Assembly: GCA_963585895.1 (NCBI GenBank) | Contig: OY757921.1 | Location: 57,112,937-57,176,936, forward strand | DNA: 64,000 nucleotides | DNA from: Sepioteuthis lessoniana | Taxonomy: Eukaryota; Mollusca; Cephalopoda; Myopsida; Loliginidae | Direction: 5' to 3' | Part shown: positions 55,380 to 64,000 of the stretch, in pieces | How the letters are laid out: each line of letters opens with the position of its first letter | Numbering within the stretch: position 1 is the first letter of the stretch | Made by a program: the position numbers and the translations under genes | Notes under the pieces: generated by a model | The model's database searches: none | Seen by the model: only the letters and a program-made list of their open reading frames with translations | Told to the model about the DNA's origin: nothing

Positions 55380-55560
55380 GGTGTCTTAAACTACTACTTA
55401 TGATGAGGCTCCAGTCCTGGAACTCTTGGGAGTGAGGAGTCACCTTTATATTGCCATTACTCCTAGGTCAACTCTGACCCAGAGTAGTAATACCTGTTAG
55501 GGTTTTACTTTGGATTAAATAGATCTATTAAAAAATGATTAACTGTACAAACGAATGATT
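55380..55560 (-). repeat. Repeat Z, copy beside LINE tail
   Basis: Blocks: ATGATGAGGCTCCAGTCCTG, TTGCCATTACTCCTAGG, ACTCTGACCCAGAGTAGTAA and TAAATAGATCTATTAAAAA. The reversed LINE ORF begins directly afterwards. Confidence 0.7.
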
Positions 55561-55574
55561 ATTATCATTTTAGT

Positions 55575-56335
55575 TTTTGTGATTTTCACTGGAGTCTGAG
55601 TGATGGCAAGTCTGCTTATGTCTCCAAGACTCTTCTAAATATTCTAGTCAGTTTCAGCAGTGCAGTTGTCTGGACAGTCTCAGTTCTTCCTTGGATTTTT
55701 AATCCTCCCAGTCTCTTTTTTTAATTTCTTTCATTATTCTAAAAGTTCCAATTTTGGTTGTACTTTCACTTTCACAACATTTTTAGCTTTCTGGTAAGAG
55801 CCAGATATTTAGTTTTTCATTTTCTTTTAACTCTGATATATGCTTGAATGGTGAAGTCTACTGTCAACTTATTTCTTTTTATAAACTAAAACTGGATTGG
55901 GTATCTCATGTGTGTCTCAAAATCTTAGAGAATTTTGTGCATCTCCTTTTTTAGCCTTGTTTTTGGTTTATGTATGTACCATTTGTCCATATTGGGAAAT
56001 TTAAATCATTTGCACAATTTCCAGTGGATCATCTTCCCTGCCCAGCCATATCTGATCTTGTATTCCTTCTGTACCAGTTTGCTGCATTCGCTTATTATGT
56101 GATTGACTGTTTTGTGTCTGTCCTACACTTGCTATTCTCCTATGTCTTATCTATTTTAGCTTTTATATACTACTCGTTTTGTTATTTTGTGCTGCTATTA
56201 ATAGTGATTCATTTTCTTTTTTAGGTTTCCTCTGCATAGCCATATCTAACTTATCTCATGTACAATTTCCTTTGTCTTTTACTGTGTCCATATAGTTGTT
56301 TTTCTTCCCATTTATGTTTTCCTGATTTAATAATT
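55575..56335 (-). pseudogene. Second copy of the minus-strand LINE ORF2 C-terminus
   Basis: It parallels 17170-17856 base by base in many places: CACTGGAGTCTGAGTG against CACTAGAGTCTGAGTG, TTATTATGTGATT, and GTGCTGCTATTA. No long frame survives. It shows that the arrangement of Z followed by a reversed LINE tail is a property of the element, not an accident of one locus. Confidence 0.7.
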
Positions 56336-56744
56336 CCTTTTGGTCCTTTCGTTATTTTTACTGTAATAAATTATTATTAAATTGGAATAGTTACTTGAAA
56401 TTATACAATGCCCTCTCCAAAAACCCCCGACTGACTTCAATCTAAAATCACCCAACAAAAATTGACATGCTGTCAAAATAAAACCAACTAACCAGCAAAA
56501 TATAATTAGTAAATAATTTTTCACTCATATCAATTGATTTTTAATTGTAATGATTTGTAACTATCTGTGTAAATTTTTAATTGTCAATAAAGAATGTTTA
56601 ATGGATATTGTTGAGAAAAATGAAATAAATAGATCGGACTTTTGATATCTGTCTGTTAGTTGAACTCTTGAACTTTGTAGGTGGGTATTTCAACTAGTCT
56701 CGTTTGAAAGATATTTCAAATAGATGTGGGTGGCGGGGGTGTTC
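56336..56744. other. Noncoding stretch
   Basis: AT-rich; nothing recognised apart from a short scrap of the LINE/Z repeat near 56360-56410. Confidence 0.45.
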
Positions 56745-56966
56745 TTCATGTGGCATAATGCCTCAAGTGCTGTACTGTAGCCTTGAAATGAGTTTGAACC
56801 CCAGTTGTGTTATTACATTCACTGTTGGACTGATACTCTGGGAAAGGCATGAACCCTCTTATTTGACCAACCATGGGTAGTACAACAACTATTCTTCTAC
56901 AAGGATGGCTTTGGCATTAAATAACTCATGAAAGTTGATGTGCAATTAAACAAAGAAACCAAACCA

Positions 56967-56997
<31 letters not shown>

Positions 56998-56998
56998 A
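56745..56998 (+). repeat. tRNA-like SINE with hairpin tail, then CA microsatellite
   Basis: The head is ATGTGGCATAATGCCTCAAG with GTTTGAACCCCAG (B-box-like). The body has GGGAAAGGCATGAACCCTCTT. The tail has GGCATTAAATAACTCATGAA and TGATGTGCAATTAAAC. A CA repeat follows at 56970-56997. It is related to the copy at 37241. Confidence 0.7.
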
Positions 56999-57857
56999 GG
57001 GAAAGGGAATTTTTTTAAAAAGTAAAATACATTTTTTTTCCATAAACAATGTAGAGTTTACACTCTACATTGTTTGGAATTAGTTTATAACAAAAATTAT
57101 TTGAATCTTGAAAAATATTTGTTTTAAGGCTAAATGGTGGCAAATCAGAGTGCTCTAAGCCTAGAGGTCTGTCATCAGATTTTTGTGTAGCTGAGAAGTG
57201 CAAACCATATAAAATTTACAGAAGAATGTGAGATGTGTACAAAGATGTTTTAGTCAAAAAAAGAAATGTTTACTAATGGGCTAAACATGGGTTTGTGACT
57301 TCAAGTCAAAAAACCATATGTGGCTCTCCAACCACATTTCAAATAAAGGATAAAATCTTGTGAAACTATATGAGTTGATACCTAATTTGCCTTGAACAGT
57401 GAAAGGATTAATTTTGAAACTAATTTCCTGGTCAGGATTGGCCAGGAAATATAATATATAACATATTGAAAGTTGTATCCTGTATTGAGCACTCTAAAAA
57501 TGCGTAGATAAAAGTTCAGTAATATATAAAGCCTTCCAAAGTTGTCCTCTGTGGTAGGTAGACTGGGTTTTTGTATTTGATATTCATTACATATATATAA
57601 TTTTCTTCATTTACTTGTTTGTTACTTGTGTACTCCGAGGCTAATGGAGTAATCTTGGTGAAAATTTGGCAAGTGAACTTTCACCTTTTAAGAGTGTTTT
57701 TATGGTATTTGGAAGTGCTTGGAACAATTTAACTTTAAATTATCCGGCAAGTTTAATTTGTCTAAAAACCAAATAAAAATGACATCTGCAAGAGTGACTC
57801 TTTGTGGGTGGATCTGAACTTCCGTGAGGAAAATTTTTCTGAAAAGACTTATTCTAC
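56999..57857. other. Noncoding with a perfect 14-bp-arm palindrome
   Basis: At 57044-57075 a hairpin with perfect 14-bp arms (AAACAATGTAGAGT and its complement) surrounds the loop TTAC. No gene is supported. Confidence 0.55.
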
Positions 57858-58018
57858 CTACACCTTGGTGTAGTAGCTATTGAATAGAGAGCCTCCAGGT
57901 TGCCCTCAACCACAGTCAGCTAACTTACTTATATACATATATGTCTTGGATATGACACTAAACTGAAGCTGATGGTGAGGTTTCAGTCTTAGAGCTTTGG
58001 GGAATATGGAGTATCCCT
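57858..58018 (+). repeat. SINE S tail fragment followed by repeat Z (left part)
   Basis: The SINE S tail (CACCTTGGTGTAGTAGCTAT, then GGTTGCCCTC) ends near 57925. Repeat Z begins near 57940 (GTCTTGGATATGACACTAAA) and is cut by the X insertion at 58019. Confidence 0.7.
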
Positions 58019-59851
58019 TGTGACGGGCATAAATATTTATCCCATGGCTAGATTCTATTTTATGCACGTGTGATGTTGGGGCAGTCTGGCAAAATAAGTC
58101 CTAGTCAAGACTCCTGTTTCAAGCATAAGGTAACTGGCAAATAATGTGGGGGTTAATTTAGGGCTAGACTCATCTCGACGCTGGCAAGGGGGATTCCAAT
58201 TTCACATTCACATATCCCACCAAGCCCTTCGTTTTCCTACCCCCTCGGATAACAGAAAGCATGGACTTTTAGGTTAAAACAATATATTTCTGTAACACTA
58301 TGTAGGTGGCCCGCCAAGCAGACGATTCCTTTGTCTGTTTTAGCGCGAAACCAGACAAAGGGTTTTGGAATTGAAATCTCAGTGTGGCCGGAAGTGGTAA
58401 CGGGGCGCGAGAAGAGAGTTGGTTGGAAAAAGGAGCTCATGGCAGTTGGCGACGGGACACGGACAGGGGCAGTCGACTCCGGACACCATAGCAGAGAGAC
58501 GAGTCAGCATGACATGAGGGTCCAGCCACAGTGAGGGAAGATGAGTCTGCATTCCAGTAGCTTTGTGGAATTTTTGCTAGTAACCCACGCTAGCGTTAGT
58601 CCATATATGCTATCAGGAATGCAAAGTGTTGCATAACTCTCCTTCTGCTCTTGAGTTAACCCCAAGCATATTGTTCATTTGTTCTCTTTCCTCCCACTCC
58701 CTCGATTGTATTTGATGTAGCGGTAGAGAAATGTGCGTTACCCCTATCGGGACCACTAGTTGATCACCGGCCGTAAAGAAGTGAAATGGTTAGAAGAGTT
58801 GATGTAACATGTGGGGGCCGAAGGGGTATCGTCACATTTCACTGTAGTCAAATTTCCAAAATTCCCTTGTAATGTTTTTAAGGTGAATAAGACATTTAGC
58901 GAGAATAAATTAAAGCGATACAAAGCTGAAAAAGATAATATGCAAAAGAAGGCAACTTGATAGATAAACAATATAACGAATAGATTTCAACATAAGGGAA
59001 CATTTAAACTGTAACAAAATTTTAATAAGCGAGGACCAAACAAACAATTATGAGATTTAAGAAACATTTCCTTTCTTTTCTTTTCTCCTTTTTAAGGTGC
59101 CGGCTATGTTAAATCAGCAGACAGTCTTAAACACAAATGTCTCTCTTTCTTTTTTCTTTTCTTTCTTTCTTCTTTCTTTCTTTTCTTTATACTTTTCTTT
59201 TACTTGAGAAAGTATCTAGGTCTACTCGTTCATTTACGGTGAACGAAACAAATCTTTTCAGTTTCTTTCTTTCCTTTTCTGAATATATATAATTTCCAAT
59301 ATTTAGGAAGGGTAGAAGGAAAAACAGTTTTAAGTTGTACTTATCTTTTTGAAGGGTTTACTTTGCAGATTCCTTTCTTTTATGGGCAAGCGGCATTTCT
59401 CTAAAATCTGATGGAAGGCGATTCTGTTATCTTCTGTCCAAAAATTCTGTTCCACTCTTTTTTGGCTAATAAATCAGCACGTCTTTTTACGCCGGCTGCT
59501 GTTCTAAAACTAGAGATCCTCTTCCAAATTTCCTCTGACAAAAAGGCACTATTTTTGGCGTGAAAGGCTCGGGCCAATTATTTGGCTCCTTCCTCTTCCT
59601 CCACCTCATCTGGTCATGCTACTCAATGTCCTACATTCCTTTCTCCGTCCACCTGGTCACAGGTCATGGTGTGCAGGCAGCCCTTGGCTTTCATTCTGAC
59701 CTGGATTCGTTATAGATCATGGAGTGTGAGTAATTTAACTTTCGTCCATATCTCCCTTTTAACGGTCAGTCTTGGGGACTTATTAGTTCAAATACAGAGG
59801 GTAGGGGATATTAATCCTACTTTTCCTCTCTCGGGGGCATACCACGTCACA
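58019..59851 (+). mobile_element. Solo LTR-like insertion X, copy 2, with nested Q
   Basis: The ends are TGTGACGGGC and CCACGTCACA, flanked by CCCT (58015-58018 and 59852-59855). Shared blocks with copy 1 include GGCTAGACT, GCGAGAATAAATT and TGATAGAT. Its extra length comes mainly from the 546-bp insert at 58291-58836. A CTTT-rich run is at 59146-59190. Confidence 0.8.
58291..58836. mobile_element. Solo LTR-like insertion Q inside X
   Basis: It begins TGTAACACTATG and ends TATCGTCACA, with TG...CA ends. The target TTTC is duplicated (58287-58290 and 58837-58840). It has no counterpart in X copy 1. The 67-codon ORFs inside it are shadows. Confidence 0.7.
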
Positions 59852-60290
59852 CCCTTCATTACCATTACTGTCAAGTCCACTCTGACCCAGAGTGGTAATA
59901 CTTGTTAGGGTCCCATCTATTGGTCAAATAGAACTGCTTAATCATTTACTATATTGGAAACCATTTAAATGTGGAAAAAGCACTATTAGTATTAGATAGC
60001 AGTACTTGAAACCATTTAACTGTGTGCAAACAAATGACCAATGGTTTGTTTAAAAATTTTCTTTCATTAAATCTATAGACATTCTAAGCATGTTGTCTAG
60101 GCAGATAATAAACAGGTATGGGGCTAATATATCTCCTTGTAGCACACCTGCTACCATGTCGCAGTAGTCTGTGTCTCCATCAAATATATTTGCAGTTGGC
60201 TTTCTTTCAGGATCCATTGGATTTTTTTTGTCTGGTCTTGTCAAACTGGGCAACACAGTAATTCAGTTTTTTCAAGCTTAGCCCAGTTGG
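59852..60290 (-). pseudogene. Repeat Z (right part) and LINE RT fragment
   Basis: Z resumes (CATTACCATTACT, CCACTCTGACCCAGAGTGG) to about 60040. A minus-strand frame (60256-60050) then reads NIFDGDTDYCDMVAGVLQGD and APYLFIICLDNMLRMSIDL, the RT palm stretch preceding YADD in the same LINE group. No other part of that LINE is adjacent, so the copy is internally deleted. Confidence 0.7.
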
Positions 60291-60535
60291 CTGGGGCTGT
60301 AGAATACACTGATTGCATCTCTGCAGAAGGGTAAGAACCCTCAATTAGTGTCTTGGATATGACATTAAGCAATCTGATAGTGAAGCTCCAGTAATGCTGG
60401 AGTTTTGGGGAATGCAGAGTACCCCTTCATTGCCAATGCTCCCAGGTCCACTCTGACCCTGAGTAGTAGCACTTGACACAGTTCTATCTATGGGTCAAAT
60501 AGAACTGTTTGACATTTAGACTAAGTGCAAACAAA
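60291..60535 (-). repeat. Repeat Z, fullest copy
   Basis: It includes the terminal head CAGTTGGCTGGGGCTGTAGA, then ATCTCTGCAGAAGGGTAAGA, GGATATGACATTAAGC, GTGAAGCTCCAGTA, GAATGCAGAGTACCCC and CCACTCTGACCCTGAGTAGT. The terminal head matches the start of the I/Jockey-like element at 42190. Confidence 0.75.
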
Positions 60536-61345
60536 TGATCTATTCTTGTTGTAATTGTTAGTTATATGTAACAATACTTGGAACCATTTAACTTTGTTGA
60601 CTCATGCTAAATTGAATTGTTAGAAATAGAATTGTTGGATCATTTAACTATGTCTATCTGCAAAACATGTTTACAAATCATATATTTAATATATATGTAA
60701 AAACAGGATTTGGCATTTAATAACCGACAATGGTTGATATGACATAAAACCAAATGAAACTGATGAACAATTCACTTACAAATCATATGTAGAACCATTT
60801 AACTGTCTGCAAACAAATGGCTGATGTTAAATTGAATTGTTAGTGTTATATAGCAATACTTGAACCATTTAACTGTGTGCAAACAAATAGGCTCTGGCTT
60901 ATTCAAGAAGTTTATCTACAAAGTATTCATTTACAAATATGTTCAATATATGTATTAACAGGATTTGGCATCAAATAACCTACAAAGTTTGATATGCCGT
61001 AAAACCCAACCATCCACTTAAAAACTAAAAAAGAAATTACTGACAACTCTTGCATATCATGTACATCTATTTGAATGTTTACAAACAAATGACTGATGTT
61101 AAACAGTTATTGTTACTTAGCAAAATACTTGAAACCATTTAATTCTGTGCAAACAAATGATTCATAGTAAATAGAATGATTCATATCAGATAGAAATACT
61201 TGAAATCATTTAACTGCAGGAAAAAAACTAGCTCAGCAAAATGTTTACAAATAATATATATTTGATATATATGTATAAACATGATTTGGCATTAAATAAC
61301 CTACAATGATTAATATGCCATAAAATAAAACCAAATCATGAAATA
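60536..61345. repeat. Cluster of short related repeat units
   Basis: Three units each hold CTTGAAACCATTTAACTGTG-like sequence, AACAAATGA, and the hairpin GGCATTAAATAACC...GATATGCCATAAAAC (near 60712, 60968 and 61288). They look like tandemly accumulated tails of the same retroelement. Confidence 0.6.
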
Positions 61346-61909
61346 CTTGTGAAGAAAACAATTTGAAAGATAAATTAACATGTGACAAATTTAGAAAATA
61401 AGAAAAACTGTCAACTTGAATGACTTCAACAATTTCTCATGTTTTCTCGTTTTCATTCATTTAACATGTTAATTGACATTTTCTTTCTTTGAGTGAAACA
61501 TTTTGGGGATTGGTGGCAAGAGAAATGTCATTGTTCTTCATTTTAGCTTTCTGAATTTGAAAGAAATAAAACATCAGAAATAAATTCAAAGTGTTTTAAT
61601 TAGTTGTCATTTATTAAGTTGAATCTAGTTTCACACTAAGCCAGAGGTATGGGCACCTAGTGAGAATCAAACTTATTAGCATTAGTCTGCTAGCCCAACA
61701 CGCTAACCATTACATAATACTAGGTACCCTAAAAATTAAGTGTTATATTTGGCAGAAGGCTGCAAGTATGGGGCACCCAGTGAGGATCAAACTCTCTACT
61801 TAGTTTTATCTCTGGAATTTAAGGTCAAATAAATTGCAAAAACTGAATTGAAGGTTTTTTTTTACTGGAGGTGAAATTTAATGCAGATTGCGTTTAGTTT
61901 TGTTTCTGC
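61346..61909. other. Noncoding with two tRNA-like scraps
   Basis: GGGCACCTAGTGAGAATCAAAC (61650) and GGGCACCCAGTGAGGATCAAAC (61769) are repeated 119 bp apart, probably pieces of a reversed SINE head. No gene is supported. Confidence 0.45.
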
Positions 61910-62298
61910 AATACATTCCTTCTCTGTTTTAGAGAGGATATGACCCCCTCCTCCAAGTATCCTGGGTAAGACACCAAACTGCATTTGGTAATGAGGCTGG
62001 TGGTATGAGTCACTCCTTTATTGTTATTACTCCTTGGTCCTGGACTGGTAATACCTGTTAGGATCTCATCAATGATTTGTTTGAAAACTTTTAGTATTAG
62101 ATAGGAATACTTGAAACCATATTATCAAAAGAATACTTACTTGATGCTATATTATTATTATGATTATTATCAATTACTTGAAACTATTCAATTGAATGAA
62201 ACACTTAACCATATATCAATTAGTAGTATTGGATAGGAATACTTTAAGCAATATGACTATGCAAATTATCAGTGTTAGGTAGGAATACTTGAAACCAT
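61910..62298 (-). repeat. Repeat Z, degraded copy, and tail units
   Basis: ATATGACCCCCTCCTCCAAG, GTAAGACACCAAACTGCATT and GTAATGAGGCTGG identify Z. It is followed by several TAGGAATACTTGAAACCATAT units and an ATT trinucleotide run at 62151-62170. Confidence 0.65.
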
Positions 62299-64000
62299 AT
62301 CTGTCCTGTCAATTGGGGCTGTAGAACATGCCAACTACACCTCTGAAGAGGTGTAAGATTCCCCTCCCAACAAGGCCACCTGTTGGCTGTGGGTGGTGAC
62401 CTGTCATTCTTTAAGATAGAATCCTAGTAGCTAAGCATTCTTTGACTTGGCAACTAAGTGGTTAAGTGACTTGCAACACCTCACTTTGGTTCTAACTGGG
62501 GTAGATGGGCAGTCAGGGAGGCCTGATCTGATCAATCAGCACCTATATATTTAATCCTGACCATATTCTTCAATCTGCACTTGTGGCAAACTCTTAACCC
62601 TTTTTATCTTATAGATATTTGAAGATGGTAGCTAAGGGTGAATTGTATGACAATAAAGTATTGCCTACTGAAAACCTTAAATTGGCAGGGACTCAAAATC
62701 CTACTCCCAGTTCAAGTATACTGGCAGTGTATCCCTGTCTCAACCAAGGTAAATGGGTTTTCCCCTTGGTAAATTCCCAACACAAGTTGGACTCTGTGAT
62801 GTGGTGGAACACAGGACCAGTGAAAAACAAACACTCCCTATGACTTTTTCAAATAAAAACCAAAACAAAATCTTTCTGAGTCTGATTTGGAGAAAGAGGC
62901 TGCAGAATTCCCAAGATTCATTGAACTTAAATCTTTGGAAGAGAGCAACCTCACCAAATTATCTCCATTCCTAATAGCGAAGGTTTTTTCAAACAGAGCA
63001 ACCTCTTGGACTGCCTATAAAACTAGAAATGACAATTTGTTTTTGGAGGTAGACAGCTGGAACCATGCTGAAAATCTCCTTAAAATGAAGATATTAATAC
63101 TAAAAAATGCAAGTTATACCCACATGAGACTTAATACCTCAAAGGGAGTCATTAGGAGAAGGGAGTTGCAGCCATGGGAAAACAGGGTGTCATGGATGTG
63201 GAATGGAAAACAAGACAGCTTACCCTGTATGGCAAAGTGAGCATGCAGAACAAAGAGAGAAAAACATGGCTACTCTGACACCTCATTTTAATGATGCATG
63301 GTGTCGAGCAATGAGAATTTGCGGGAGTGGGTTATGCAAATTTTTTTTTATAGCCTAAAAACCCTCACTCATGACAGTCGGTAACCGATTGTTAGTAATC
63401 AATTTCCAACCAGTTCAACCACAATGGACTTCAAAAGAATTACCATCAGAAGGGGATAAAAATACAAACACACACATCCTAACTTTCAACAAATCCAAGA
63501 TACCCAAAAAAGTAAAAATTGGATATTGCCTTGAGAGGGTAGAACCATATATCCCCTCATTCTTGAAGTACTTTAAATGTCAAAAATATGGCCACCACAG
63601 AGAGGGTTGCAGAAGATGTCAGATATGTGGAAGATGTGGCCAAAAAGACCCAGACTACATGAAGGGAGAGTACCCAAATGAAACTTAAATACCCAAACTG
63701 TCAAGAAAATCACTCCACTTGTGATTTATACAACAGAAAGAGAGGGAAATACTTGAAGTAAAGTTTGAAGGATTTTTGGGTCTTACATGGTAGAGAACAC
63801 TTACCTCTCTGTAGCACAGAGGGTGAGCCCAATCAGAAACAGCAATCAAGCAGACAATTACAGAGCTCTTGAGAAACTATTTCATTTGGAACCAAATGAT
63901 TAGCCTAAGTTTCAGGAGCAACTGAAAAACTTACACTCAGCTGAAATTCATCAAACAGAAGCACTAACTAAACTAAAAGAACTCACAATAAACAAAGAAA
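62299..64000 (+). mobile_element. I/Jockey-like LINE, copy 2, continuing past the window
   Basis: The 5' region matches 42190-42450 (GGGGCTGTAGAACATGCCAA, CACCTGTTGGCTGTGGGTGG, GGCCTGATCTGATCAATC). ORF1 follows at 62860-63690. The sequence past 63690 continues with knuckle-rich and acidic ORF1-like coding (for example CPNCQENHSTCDLY-like in another frame) to the end. This copy may retain the ORF2 part that is missing from copy 1. Confidence 0.65.
62887..63688 (+). pseudogene. ORF1 of LINE copy 2, broken
   Basis: The first frame (62887-63240) has PRFIELKSLEESNLTKLSPF and MRLNTSKGVIRRREL. About 130-190 bp from 63170 to 63360 are out of frame or foreign relative to copy 1. The second frame (63371-63688) has TNTHILTFNKSKIPKKVKIG, corresponding to NTYILNFNTPKPSTEITIG in copy 1, then a Cys/His array FKCQKYGHHREGC...CQICGRCG. 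It is an RNA-binding protein of the element; not functional as it stands. Confidence 0.7.

Noticed and set aside
1-64000. CRISPR arrays, operons, bacterial promoters or phage genes
   Set aside because: The repeats are dispersed or microsatellite-like without regular spacers; introns, SINEs and LINEs mark eukaryotic nuclear DNA.

Overview
This window looks like nuclear DNA of a metazoan with a repeat-rich, AT-rich genome. There are no prokaryotic operons, few long host ORFs, GT-AG introns, many microsatellites, tRNA-derived SINEs, non-LTR elements, Ty3-type LTR elements and piggyBac/hAT relics. The mix of non-LTR reverse transcriptases recalls molluscs, perhaps cephalopods, but that is an impression from memory and no host gene here proves it.

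Host coding content is very sparse. One leucine-rich-repeat exon (minus, 8302-9034) is convincing. A possible gene start (plus) has a first exon ATG at 32974 and an in-phase second exon at 36240-36288, with a piggyBac copy in the intron. Almost everything else recognisable is mobile DNA.

Layout. 1-8.3 kb: noncoding, with old repeats (LTR-like family Y at 4272, SINE S at 7085). 8.3-9.0 kb: LRR exon. 9088-12548: a DNA element with matching 19-bp terminal inverted repeats. It carries a decayed, intron-containing gene of a widespread but, to my knowledge, functionally uncharacterised invertebrate protein family; this is the best candidate for something undescribed. 13.76-14.63 kb: hAT relic. 16.6-30.2 kb: a nested stack in which a minus-strand non-LTR element is split by a solo LTR (W) and by a Ty3-type element (A, TSD GCTGC). 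A itself carries solo LTR Y, a fragment of LTR X and a second copy of its own family (B). 31.8-36.3 kb: possible promoter and first exons of a host gene, a TTAA-flanked MITE and a piggyBac transposase lacking an internal block. 37.2-37.7 kb: a SINE carrying a long fold-back inserted with a 14-bp target duplication. 38.1-44.7 kb: three successive non-LTR relics (RTE-like, one with a LDLAN-type RT, and I/Jockey-like). 45.08-49.65 kb: a nearly complete LTR retrotransposon with 432-bp LTRs, TSD GTAAG and three in-frame stops; its LTR contains a tRNA-Phe-like segment. 49.7-64 kb: an accumulation of repeat Z, SINE S, LTR X (twice, both inside Z, one itself holding solo LTR Q), a TTAA MITE, a hAT relic, LINE tails and a second copy of the I/Jockey-like element running off the end.

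Repeat names S, V, W, X, Y, Z and Q are local labels for this window. All identities rest on reading the sequence and on family knowledge; no database search was run.
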